From Aureibaculum marinum (lineage in GTDB: Bacteria; Bacteroidota; Bacteroidia; Flavobacteriales; Flavobacteriaceae), in the NCBI RefSeq assembly GCF_003813905.1, contig NZ_RPFJ01000014.1, positions 37,600 to 101,599 of the forward strand: a stretch of DNA of 64,000 bases, read 5' to 3'. Under the pieces are notes generated by a model. It made no database searches, had not been told where the DNA came from, and was given only the letters and a program-made list of their open reading frames with translations. Both the position numbers and the translations under genes were made by a program. Positions 26,779 to 34,187 of the stretch are shown here, piece after piece (position 1 is the stretch's first letter; every line of letters starts with the position of its first letter).

Positions 26779-27104
26779 TATTTTAATTTTTCATTATTAT
26801 GATGGCGATCATGATCACGTTTGGTTTTTATCTCTAATTTTTTATTAAAAGAAGCTTGTAAGTCAACACCTGTCTGATTTGCCAAACACAACACTACAAA
26901 TAATACATCAGCTAACTCTTCTCCTAAATCTTTACTTTTATCAGATTCTTTCTCGCTTTGTTCACCATAACGCCGAGCAATTATGCGTGCTACTTCACCA
27001 ACCTCTTCTGTTAATTGAGCCATATTGGTTAGCTCATTAAAATAACGAACACCATGTTCTTTTATCCAATTATCAACTTCTTTTTGTGCATTTTGTATAT
27101 TCAT
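26778..27104 (-). CDS. MazG-like nucleotide pyrophosphohydrolase
   Basis: The 108-residue protein has the single MazG-like fold with the metal-binding pairs EEVGE (about residues 30-34) and EELADVLF (about 63-70). These all-alpha enzymes hydrolyse NTPs or dNTPs to the monophosphate and pyrophosphate, for house-cleaning of the nucleotide pool. It is coupled with the following small membrane protein gene, and aat lies 87 bases upstream of its start. Confidence 0.9.
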   Translation of the reverse strand: MNIQNAQKEVDNWIKEHGVRYFNELTNMAQLTEEVGEVARIIARRYGEQSEKESDKSKDLGEELADVLFVVLCLANQTGVDLQASFNKKLEIKTKRDHDRHHNNEKLK

Positions 27105-27191
27105 AGAATTTAAAATCTAGATTAAATTTCAAAATTAAGCATAATTATATTCAATAACACTTTCTAGATGTTTTATATCATGTCGCTACAA

Positions 27192-27827
27192 CTATTTTTT
27201 AAGATATTTTAAAAATTTTGATCGAGGTATTTCTTTTGCTCCTAAACTTGCCAGATGATTTGTATATATTTGACAATCGATTAAGCTATAATTTTCATTT
27301 TTCAATTTTTCTACAAGGTAAATAAATGCAATTTTAGAAGTATTAGAAATTTTACTAAACATACTTTCTCCACAAAAAACAGTTCCCAAATCAACGCCAT
27401 AAAGTCCACCCACCAATTCATTTCCATACCATACTTCAACTGACTTACCATATCCCAATTCATGTAAATTAATGTATGCTTTTTCCATTTCATCTGTAAT
27501 CCAAGTACCTCCTTGTCCCTCTCTATAAATATTTTTACATGCTCTAATTACGTCATTAAAATTTTGATTAAACGTAACTTTAAATTCATTTTTTCTAAGA
27601 ATTTGCTTCATACTTTTAGAAATTTTCAATTCATCTGGGAAAAGCACCATTCTAGAACAAGGACTATACCAAACAATAGGTTCGCCTTGATTATACCATG
27701 GAAAAATCCCACTTTTGTACGCTAATAACAAACGCTCAGAAGATAAATCACCTCCAATAGCCAAAACCCCATCATTTGTAGTTGTTTCCACAGGAGGAAA
27801 CCATAATTTATCAGATAAAAAAATCAT
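27192..27827 (-). CDS. aat: Leucyl/phenylalanyl-tRNA--protein transferase
   Basis: The 211-residue protein matches Aat: an N-terminal FPPVETTTNDGVLAIGGDLS, the FPWYNQGEPIVWYSPCSRM stretch (about residues 42-60), then GYGKSVEVW and VFCGESMFSK. It transfers Leu or Phe to N-terminal Lys or Arg of proteins to mark them for ClpS-ClpAP in the N-degron pathway. The usual length is 210-240 residues. It is probably transcribed alone or with the MazG-like gene. Confidence 0.94.
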   Translation of the reverse strand: MIFLSDKLWFPPVETTTNDGVLAIGGDLSSERLLLAYKSGIFPWYNQGEPIVWYSPCSRMVLFPDELKISKSMKQILRKNEFKVTFNQNFNDVIRACKNIYREGQGGTWITDEMEKAYINLHELGYGKSVEVWYGNELVGGLYGVDLGTVFCGESMFSKISNTSKIAFIYLVEKLKNENYSLIDCQIYTNHLASLGAKEIPRSKFLKYLKK

Positions 27828-27935
27828 TTTTTAGGCATTCTTTGAATGCTTAAATATAAAATTTTATAAATTACATTGAAATTAATGTGACTTTTTTTAA
27901 AAATCTGTGTCATACAGTTAACCAATCTATGAATT

Positions 27936-28502
27936 TTGAAAACAAATAGTTCAGTTCAGCCTTTAACAGATGAACTCTTAGTTGAAGAAATTATTAAAAC
28001 TAAAGATACGTCATTGTTTGGTGATTTATATGATAGGTATAGCAAAATAGTTTATAACAAATGCTATTCTTTTACAAATAATGTTGATGAGGCTAAAGAT
28101 CTTGCTCAAGATATTTTTTTAAAATTATATATTAATCTTGGCAAATGTAAGTATGTATCAAAATTTTCAGCTTGGTTATATGTGTTTACCTATAATCATT
28201 GTGTAAACTATATTACAAGAGAGCAGTCAAAAAAAATAGAAAATAAGTCAGTTCCTATTGAAGATGAACGTTTATTAATTGACCATGATGACAATAGTTT
28301 ATTTCAATTAAAGGTAGATAAATTAAAAGAAGCACTTGAGTTAATAGAGCCGGACGAAAAGATGATATTATTATTAAAATATCAAGATGATATAAAAATT
28401 AAAGAGCTCGTAACCATTATGGAACTTAGCGAAAGTGCTGTGAAAATGAGATTAAAAAGAGCAAAAGGAAAGCTTATTAAAAAGTATAATGAAATACAAT
28501 AA
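27936..28502 (+). CDS. ECF-type RNA polymerase sigma-70 factor
   Basis: The 188-residue protein has sigma region 2 (about 30-100, with DEAKDLAQDIFLKLY) and region 4 (about 130-180, with a helix-turn-helix IKELVTIMELSESAVKMRLKRAKGKL-like end), and no region 3. The likely start is TTG at 27936: a stop (TGA at 27930-27932) blocks any further upstream start and no in-frame ATG lies before conserved region 2. A 59-residue ORF follows after three bases and an MscS-like gene after that, so this is likely a three-gene operon. No classic anti-sigma factor is visible. Confidence 0.88.
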   Translation: MKTNSSVQPLTDELLVEEIIKTKDTSLFGDLYDRYSKIVYNKCYSFTNNVDEAKDLAQDIFLKLYINLGKCKYVSKFSAWLYVFTYNHCVNYITREQSKKIENKSVPIEDERLLIDHDDNSLFQLKVDKLKEALELIEPDEKMILLLKYQDDIKIKELVTIMELSESAVKMRLKRAKGKLIKKYNEIQ

Positions 28503-28505
28503 CTA

Positions 28506-28685
28506 ATGGAAAATCCTTTTAAAGAAATTGGACACCCACCAATGGAAGCTCCAAAAGAAATGAAAAAAATTGTAATGGAAAATGTTAATTCATTTAAACT
28601 TTTTATTGAAATGATGAGTTTTTTCTCACTTGACTATGCCAGTGCTGTAGAAGCTTTTTTTAAAAGAAAAAACAAAAATTTTTAA
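28506..28685 (+). CDS. Small 59-residue protein downstream of sigma factor
   Basis: This short ORF begins ATG three bases after the sigma factor stop and ends TAA 15 bases before the next gene. The protein is predicted to be helical with an opening MENPFKEIGHPP, a lysine-rich middle, and a hydrophobic patch FKLFIEMMSFFSLDYA, but no real transmembrane helix. The tight spacing makes it very likely a real gene. It may bind the sigma factor, but nothing in the sequence proves that. Confidence 0.65.
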   Translation: MENPFKEIGHPPMEAPKEMKKIVMENVNSFKLFIEMMSFFSLDYASAVEAFFKRKNKNF

Positions 28686-28700
28686 TCTAGTATAATTTAA

Positions 28701-29528
28701 ATGGAAACTATTACAAATTGGAAAGATTTAATGTTTAATTCCCTCAATGAAATGGGTATAATTATAATGAGGGCATTACCAAATATAATTGGGGCTATCC
28801 TTATTCTACTAATTGGATGGTTAATTACTAAAATGGTATTAGTTATACTTGCTCGTCTTTTAAAATTTGTAAAAGTTGACAAGTTAACAGAAGTTATAAA
28901 TGATAAAAATATTTTTGGTAAAACTGATATAACCTTTAATGTATCAAAAGTTATTCTTGGTTTTGTTAAATGGATTTCTTTTTTAGTTTTTTTAATCGTT
29001 GCTGCAGATATTATGAAATGGGAAATAATATCTGTAGAAATAGGAAAACTTTTAGGGTATTTGCCAAAACTATTTAGTGCAATAGCACTATTTATGGTAG
29101 GCCTGTACATTGCAAGTTTTGTCAGAAAAGCCATAAAAGGATTGTTTGACTCCTTTGACCTTATAGGAGCTAAAGCTATAAGCAACTTTGTTTTTTATAT
29201 AATTGCCGTTATTATAACAGTAACCGCTTTAAACCAAGCAGGTATTGAAACTGATATAATAACTAATAATTTAACAGTAATATTAGGTGCATTTCTGGGT
29301 GCCATTGCCATATCTTTAGGATTAGGGTCTAAAGAAGTTGTTGGAGACCTTTTAAGAACATTTTTTACCAGAAAAAATTTTGCTGTAGGACAAAAAATAA
29401 AATTTAAAGATATTTCTGGTACTATTATTTCTATAGAAAATATATCAATGACAGTAAAAACAGAAACAGGTTTAGTGGTATTACCCATAAAAGAGGTAGT
29501 ATCTAATGAAATAGAAATAAAAATTTAA
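28701..29528 (+). CDS. MscS-like mechanosensitive channel domain protein
   Basis: The 275-residue protein has about five predicted membrane helices, with a first block (TM helix repeat, about 23-45 and 90-120) followed by an MscS-like pore helix and beta region (LGLGSKEVVGDLLRTFF, then GQKIKFKDISGTI, about 205-240). It lacks most of the cytoplasmic cage and is a divergent MscS or conserved-TM-helix protein. It is the third gene of the sigma-factor operon, which suggests an envelope-stress link. Confidence 0.82.
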   Translation: METITNWKDLMFNSLNEMGIIIMRALPNIIGAILILLIGWLITKMVLVILARLLKFVKVDKLTEVINDKNIFGKTDITFNVSKVILGFVKWISFLVFLIVAADIMKWEIISVEIGKLLGYLPKLFSAIALFMVGLYIASFVRKAIKGLFDSFDLIGAKAISNFVFYIIAVIITVTALNQAGIETDIITNNLTVILGAFLGAIAISLGLGSKEVVGDLLRTFFTRKNFAVGQKIKFKDISGTIISIENISMTVKTETGLVVLPIKEVVSNEIEIKI

Positions 29529-29646
29529 ATTTTATAAATGAATTGAACAATTTAATCAGGACTTTTTATAGTAATTGGCATATATGTATATATTATTTGA
29601 CAACCTTTCTCCCTTATTGTTATTTAACTTTTGTATAGTCAATTAT

Positions 29647-29690
29647 AAAAAAAGAGAGTTAAAGAAATAGCATTTATTTCTTCAACTCTC
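29647..29690 (-). terminator. Minus-strand terminator of unknown transcript
   Basis: GAGAGTT-AAGAAATA (29654-29669) pairs with TATTTCTT-AACTCTC (29675-29690) with one mismatch and is followed on the minus strand by seven T. No minus-strand gene ends here: the nearest is DUF3127, whose own terminator lies at 29883. Confidence 0.65.
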
Positions 29691-29775
29691 AAGGTCCAGA
29701 TTTTAAAACATCCTATTAAGTTTTAAATAGGAGTTTAGGTAAGCGTGTTAATTGTTATGAAAGGGAATTAGTGCT

Positions 29776-29810
29776 AAAAACCTTTTAGTAATCTACTAAA
29801 AGGTTTTTTT
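29776..29810 (+). terminator. Perfect 15-bp terminator hairpin
   Basis: AAAAACCTTTTAGTA (29776-29790) pairs with its complement (29794-29808) around ATC, followed by T. It lies 247 bases after the MscS-like stop, far for a 3' UTR, and may end a small RNA. Confidence 0.75.
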
Positions 29811-29882
29811 ATACATAACAATTACGTTTTGTATAAAACATTAGGTTCCCAATCAATTTTAATCTGCTAATAAAGATAAATA

Positions 29883-29924
29883 AAAAATCCCATTTACATC
29901 TAGATATAAATGGGATTTTTTTTT
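29883..29924 (-). terminator. Terminator of DUF3127/flavin reductase unit
   Basis: AAAAATCCCATTTA (29883-29896) pairs with TAAATGGGATTTTT (29907-29920). The arms are A- and T-rich at both ends, so it works in either direction. It is 38 bases past the DUF3127 stop. Confidence 0.8.
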
Positions 29925-29961
29925 GTTCAATTCTTTTAAAAAAAGAATATACTAATACGTG

Positions 29962-30336
29962 TTAGAATGGTAAATCATCTGGTTCTTCATCAGAAACATT
30001 ATCGGCTGGTTGAAAATTATCAACTGCCTCAACTGGAGGTATTGCTCCAGAACCATCTGCTTGTAGTTTTTCAATTCTCCATCCTACAATTGAATTAAAA
30101 TATTTAGCTTCTCCTTCTGGGTTAATCCATTCTCTACCACGTAAATTAATATTTACTTTAACTTGGTCACCCTCTTTATAAGTATCTAATAAAGTAGTTT
30201 TATCTTGTACAAACTCAATTAATAACATCTGTGGATATTGCTCATCAGTAGTAACCACCATTTCACGTTTTCTAAACCCACTAGATCCAAAAGTTTTTGT
30301 TTCGTCAATTTTTTTAATTTTCCCTGTAACTTCCAT
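29962..30336 (-). CDS. DUF3127 protein with SSB-like acidic tail
   Basis: The 124-residue protein has a DUF3127 domain (about 1-90), an OB-like beta domain with the SGFRKREMVV and YFNSIVGWRIEKL strands. After a low-complexity linker it ends DEEPDDLPF. That tail matches the C-terminal acidic tip D-D-x-P-F of single-stranded DNA-binding protein SSB, which recruits repair and replication enzymes. DUF3127 is found in Bacteroidota and some phages. A role as an SSB-like protein is inferred from the fold and tail. It is encoded 10 bases after the flavin reductase gene. Confidence 0.82.
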   Translation of the reverse strand: MEVTGKIKKIDETKTFGSSGFRKREMVVTTDEQYPQMLLIEFVQDKTTLLDTYKEGDQVKVNINLRGREWINPEGEAKYFNSIVGWRIEKLQADGSGAIPPVEAVDNFQPADNVSDEEPDDLPF

Positions 30337-30346
30337 ATTATTCTAA

Positions 30347-31207
30347 TTATTTAATTAAAAGCACTTTCCAAGCACTTAATACATCATTTCTTTTTAAAAA
30401 TTCTTGTGCAAACTTATGTTTTTCTTCTGTTTTTAAACCTATATAATTAGGATTATCCTGTGCAAAGTTATCAACATCGTGTTGATTAGGGATTGCCTCT
30501 ACATTACCCAACATTCCTAAATTATTTCCGGTGAGGACATTACTTTTTCTAATCTCTTCAGGAATTTGATCTACACCAATCCCTAAATTCTGTAAAGGTT
30601 TTAGTATTTCAAAAAAACCACTTTTAGCTCTTGAATAATAATTACCACCTGCCCTAGCAATTAAGTCTAATTTTGTTTGATCAATCATATTATTTTCATC
30701 TAAAACAGTTTCATCAATATGAATTTTTAAAACCTCACAAATAATTAAATTTCCAGCTCCTCCTTCTGTACCTAACTCAATTATATCATTTACCTTACAC
30801 TCAAACTGAACTGGTGATTCTGCGACTCTAAAAGGTTTTATTACTTCTGAAGGCAACATTGTTAATCCTGTTTTTTCAAATTCATTAATTCCTTTTGCAT
30901 ACTCTGTACTAGACAAAGACATTTGTTGAGCAAGAGAATAATTAACTACATTAATAACTACTTCTTTTACCTCTTTTAAATTTTCATATGTGTGTTTAGT
31001 TGTATTATCTTTGCCTCTTCTAGAAGGTGAAAAAATTAATATTGGCGGATTGGCACTAAAAACATTAAAAAAACTGAAAGGTGATAAATTAGGGTTTCCA
31101 TTAGCGTCAATAGTACTTGCAAAAGCAATTGGCCTTGGGGCAACTGAACTTAGTAAATAAGCGTGTAATTTGGCTGTAGTAATGCTATTAGCGTCAATTG
31201 TCATCAT
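30347..31207 (-). CDS. Flavin reductase family (FMN-binding split barrel) protein
   Basis: The 286-residue protein (start at the ATG at 31207) is a flavoprotein of the flavin-reductase/DIM6-NTAB family, with SSVAPRPIAFASTID (about 20-34), NPPILIFSPSRRGKDNTTKHT (about 61-81, FMN phosphate contact) and SPVQFECKV. A frame seven residues longer exists, but the extra residues are hydrophobic and unlike the family. It may reduce FMN or use it as a bound cofactor, and the substrate is unknown. It shares a transcript with DUF3127 and is divergent from the histidine kinase. Confidence 0.87.
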   Translation of the reverse strand: MMTIDANSITTAKLHAYLLSSVAPRPIAFASTIDANGNPNLSPFSFFNVFSANPPILIFSPSRRGKDNTTKHTYENLKEVKEVVINVVNYSLAQQMSLSSTEYAKGINEFEKTGLTMLPSEVIKPFRVAESPVQFECKVNDIIELGTEGGAGNLIICEVLKIHIDETVLDENNMIDQTKLDLIARAGGNYYSRAKSGFFEILKPLQNLGIGVDQIPEEIRKSNVLTGNNLGMLGNVEAIPNQHDVDNFAQDNPNYIGLKTEEKHKFAQEFLKRNDVLSAWKVLLIK

Positions 31208-31289
31208 AATAATGTTAATAAAAAACAAAAATACTTAATAATCAAACATAATATCAGATATTTTTTTTAGTTATATCGCAAGATAACTT

Positions 31290-31297
31290 TATATTTG
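31290..31297 (+). promoter_or_regulatory. -7 box five bases from histidine kinase ATG
   Basis: TATATTTG ends at 31297 and the ATG starts at 31303, so the expected transcript starts at or very close to the ATG. A clear -33 TTG is not seen. Confidence 0.55.
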
Positions 31298-31302
31298 TTA
31301 CA

Positions 31303-32496
31303 ATGAATCTCCCTTTTAGCAAGAATATAATTAGATGGATATTAATATCAGCAGCCTTTTTATTGGTTGCTCTTATTTTATGGAATACAAATACATTCTT
31401 CAAAAACTTTAAACAAGAAGAGCGTACTAAAATGGAGATTTTGGCTTCTGCCTACAAAAATGCCTCAGGTATATCTAATTTAGATGCCGATTTTTCTTTA
31501 GAAAATAAAATTATTCAAAGTAATAGTAATATTCCTATGATTTACACTACTGAGAATAATGTTATAAAAGGATGGGCCAATTTAGACGTAGAAGACACAC
31601 ATACTTCATACAACGATTTGCCAGATAAAGATAGAATGTATCTGTCTAATCAACTTGCTGAAATGCAAAAAGAAAACAATCAATTGGCCGTTACTTACGA
31701 ATCATTAAAAGGGCCTGTTACAGATTATATATATTACAGAAATTCTGATCTTTTATATAAATTAAGATATTATCCTTTAGCACTTTTACTAATTTTATTT
31801 CTTTTTGGTGTAGTTATTTACCTCGTATTTAAATCTACTAAAGTAGCTGAACAAAATAAACTTTGGGCAGGTATGGCTAAAGAAACTGCACATCAAATTG
31901 GCACTCCTTTGTCTTCATTATTAGGTTGGGTAGAAATTCTTAGAATGGACAATACTGATGAAAATACAGTAATGGAAATAGAAAAAGATATTGAACGCCT
32001 CAATACCATTGCTAATAGATTTTCTAAAATTGGCTCAGTACCAAAACTTACTAGACATAATATTGTTTTAGAAACCAAAAAATCTTTTGACTATTACTCT
32101 TCAAGAAGTTCTAAACTTATCGATTATCATTTTGACACCAATGAAGATGAAAAAATTTATGCTATGATTAATCAGCAATTATTTTCTTGGGTTATTGAAA
32201 ATTTAGTAAAAAATGCAATTGATGCCATGGAAGGAAAAGGCACTTTAAGAATTAAAGTTTTCTCTAAAGATGGCAAATATGTTCAGGTACAAGTTACAGA
32301 TACAGGTAAAGGAATTCCTAAAAACCAATATCGTAAAGTATTTGAGCCTGGTTTTACTACCAAAAGGCGAGGTTGGGGATTAGGATTGTCACTTACTAAA
32401 AGAATTATGGAAGATTACCATGACGGTAAAATTATTGTAGAAAAATCTGAAGTTGGTGTAGGAACCACCATGAGTGTACTTTTAAAAGAACTTTAA
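31303..32496 (+). CDS. Membrane sensor histidine kinase
   Basis: The 397-residue protein has two membrane helices (about 10-27 and 157-176) enclosing a ~130-residue extracytoplasmic region. The HisKA-like H box AKETAHQIGTPLSS follows with the phospho-accepting His at residue 197, then a HATPase_c domain with N box (ENLVKNAIDAM), DTGKGIP (G1) and GWGLGLSL (G2). No HAMP or PAS domain is visible and no response regulator gene is next to it, so it is an orphan kinase. It is divergent from the flavin reductase gene. Confidence 0.9.
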   Translation: MNLPFSKNIIRWILISAAFLLVALILWNTNTFFKNFKQEERTKMEILASAYKNASGISNLDADFSLENKIIQSNSNIPMIYTTENNVIKGWANLDVEDTHTSYNDLPDKDRMYLSNQLAEMQKENNQLAVTYESLKGPVTDYIYYRNSDLLYKLRYYPLALLLILFLFGVVIYLVFKSTKVAEQNKLWAGMAKETAHQIGTPLSSLLGWVEILRMDNTDENTVMEIEKDIERLNTIANRFSKIGSVPKLTRHNIVLETKKSFDYYSSRSSKLIDYHFDTNEDEKIYAMINQQLFSWVIENLVKNAIDAMEGKGTLRIKVFSKDGKYVQVQVTDTGKGIPKNQYRKVFEPGFTTKRRGWGLGLSLTKRIMEDYHDGKIIVEKSEVGVGTTMSVLLKEL

Positions 32497-32599
32497 AACT
32501 TTTTCTATTTTTTTAATCAATCAATTCTAAGTTCATTTTTCGTATTAATACTTTTACCTGTGTTTACTTCTAAATTTAATTATTAGACTACAAAATAAT

Positions 32600-32992
32600 T
32601 TATTGATTTAATTCTTTTCTTATTTTAGCTGCAACTTCCTCAAATGCCTCTTTAGTCATATTTACTTTATGATTAAATGTAGCGTCTTTCATTTCATTTA
32701 AAGGTATTAAATGAACATGAACATGAGGAACTTCTAATCCTATAACAGACATTCCAACACGTTTACATGGAACTGCCTTTTCTATGGCTATGGCAATTTT
32801 TCTAGAATACTCCATTAGCTTAGCATAGGTTTCCTTGTCTAAATCAAATAATTTATTTTCTTCCTTTTTAGGCACAACTAGCGTATGACCTTTTGAATTA
32901 GGATTAATGTCTAAAAAAGCATAAAATTCATCATTTTCCGCTATTCTATAACTAGGCAACTCGCCATTAATAATTTTGGTGAAAATTGACAT
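32600..32992 (-). CDS. HIT family nucleotide hydrolase or transferase
   Basis: The 130-residue protein has the histidine triad PHVHVHLIP near residues 90-98, plus FLDINPNSKGHTLVVPK typical of HINT-type HIT proteins. It probably hydrolyses adenosine phosphoramidates. It lies three bases after greA, so the two are co-transcribed, an arrangement common in Flavobacteriaceae. Confidence 0.92.
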   Translation of the reverse strand: MSIFTKIINGELPSYRIAENDEFYAFLDINPNSKGHTLVVPKKEENKLFDLDKETYAKLMEYSRKIAIAIEKAVPCKRVGMSVIGLEVPHVHVHLIPLNEMKDATFNHKVNMTKEAFEEVAAKIRKELNQ

Positions 32993-32995
32993 AGA

Positions 32996-33472
32996 TTAAG
33001 ATCTTGTAATTTCTAATATTTCGAATTTCATCACACCATTTGGGGCATTAACCTCAGCTATTTCCCCTACTCTTTTACCCAACAAACCTTTTCCTATTGG
33101 TGAGTCAACAGAGATTTTACCCGCCTTAAAATCGGCTTCAGAATTAGCTACTAACGTATAACTAACAACCATATTATTAGCCGTATTTTTAATTTTTACA
33201 GTTGATAATGCTAACACTTTAGATGTATCTAATTGCGATTCGTCAATTAAACGAGCAGACGCAATTACATTTTTTAATTGTGCTATCTTATATTCTAATA
33301 AAGACTGTTCTTCTTTTGCTGCATGATATTCGGCATTTTCACTTAAATCACCCTTATCTCTAGCTTCTGAAATAGCATTTGTTACCCTTGGTCTTTCAAC
33401 ACTTTCTAATTGTTCTAGCTCTTGTCTTAATTTTTTTAAACCTTCTGCTGTATAATAAGAAACCTTACTCAT
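32996..33472 (-). CDS. greA: Transcription elongation factor GreA
   Basis: The 158-residue protein has the GreA order: an N-terminal coiled coil (about 8-75, with RDKGDLSENAEYHAAKEEQ at its tip, where acidic residues reach the RNA polymerase active site) and a C-terminal FKBP-like domain (DSPIGKGLLGKRVGE). It stimulates cleavage of backtracked RNA. It is followed by the HIT gene and has an unusual gene-free stretch with a hairpin upstream. Confidence 0.95.
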   Translation of the reverse strand: MSKVSYYTAEGLKKLRQELEQLESVERPRVTNAISEARDKGDLSENAEYHAAKEEQSLLEYKIAQLKNVIASARLIDESQLDTSKVLALSTVKIKNTANNMVVSYTLVANSEADFKAGKISVDSPIGKGLLGKRVGEIAEVNAPNGVMKFEILEITRS

Positions 33473-33654
33473 AATTTAATTATTTTTATAAAAATCACCT
33501 TTAAACCAAAATATGGACAGTATAAAATACAAATCCTCCAAACATATGGCCAACCACCATTTCCTATTTGTCAATGGAATTAACCAAAACAAACATTTTA
33601 CATTCTTTCGCAATAGTACCAAACTATTACTATAATATTTCGCCAATAAAATAC

Positions 33655-33691
33655 AAAAATCTCAGCTCTATATATACGGAGTTGAGATTTA
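33655..33691. other. Hairpin in the greA / lipoprotein intergenic region
   Basis: AAATCTCA-G-CTC and GAG-T-TGAGATTT (about 33658-33690) form a stem with one internal mismatch and a ten-base loop. The minus strand has a T run after it. It lies about 185 bases upstream of greA and 75 bases before the lipoprotein start, so its role as a terminator or leader element is undecided. Confidence 0.4.
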
Positions 33692-33735
33692 GAGACAAAG
33701 ATACTAAATATTTATTATTTCAAAATAGGATACCT

Positions 33736-33743
33736 TATATTTG
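33736..33743 (+). promoter_or_regulatory. -7 box of Rieske-like lipoprotein and purK unit
   Basis: TATATTTG lies 21 bases before the ATG at 33765. No convincing -33 element is seen. Confidence 0.55.
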
Positions 33744-33764
33744 TATTTAATTTGAGAAAACTAC

Positions 33765-34187
33765 ATGAAAAACATAATTGTTCCTTTTCTAATATATATA
33801 ACACTAATTGGTTGTTCAGATACTGAAAGCTACAACAATCCTTATTTACCCGATGTAGCGGTTAACCAGACTGTTTACTTGAATAATCCTTCAAATAATG
33901 ACCTTCTATTTGACGGTGGTTATGTAGAAATTTCTGGAGGTATTAAAGGCATAGTAGTATATCATGGAGCTAGTGATATTTTTTATGCTTATGATTTAGC
34001 TTGTCCAAATTCTGAACCGAATTCGTGTGTTAAAATGACAGTAGATGGTTTAAATATGATATGCTCTTGTGATGATACCCAATATGCTTTAGCCTTGGGT
34101 GGCACACCACAAAATGGAGGTAAATATGGAGCTAAGGAATATAAAGTAATAAACAACGGACAATCTTTATTAATTACAAATTTTTAA
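33765..34187 (+). CDS. Small lipoprotein with Rieske-like Cys pattern but no His ligands
   Basis: The 140-residue protein has a lipobox LIGC (Cys about residue 17). The mature part contains FYAYDLACPNSEPNSC, then MICSCDDTQYALA and a final GAKEYKV strand. This follows the course of a Rieske fold (first metal site ACP, second site CSC, then the late loop), but the two ligand histidines are missing, so a 2Fe-2S cluster of Rieske type is unlikely. The role is unknown. The stop is directly followed by the purK ATG, so the genes are co-translated. Confidence 0.65.
   Translation: MKNIIVPFLIYITLIGCSDTESYNNPYLPDVAVNQTVYLNNPSNNDLLFDGGYVEISGGIKGIVVYHGASDIFYAYDLACPNSEPNSCVKMTVDGLNMICSCDDTQYALALGGTPQNGGKYGAKEYKVINNGQSLLITNF

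Larger units (their letters stand above)
29529..29961. other. Gene-free 433-base stretch with three strong hairpins
   Basis: No ORF of note is present on either strand. Three hairpins are seen. The first (29654-29690) has a minus-strand T7 tract. The second (29776-29808) is a perfect 15-bp terminator followed by T on the plus strand. The third (29883-29920) is an A/T-flanked terminator facing the DUF3127 gene. Three terminator-like elements in a row suggest one or more small RNAs in addition to the convergent gene ends. Confidence 0.6.

Noticed and set aside
28697..29488. Two long minus-strand frames opposite the MscS-like gene
   Set aside because: They are shadows of the AT-rich codons of the real plus-strand gene, which has clear membrane helices and MscS motifs.
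29690..29880. Candidate 6S RNA
   Set aside because: The stems seen are simple terminators and I could not form the long rod with a central bubble that defines 6S RNA.
33568..33750. 60-codon frame upstream of the Rieske-like lipoprotein
   Set aside because: It overlaps the hairpin and the -7 box, and shows no signal, helix or family feature.
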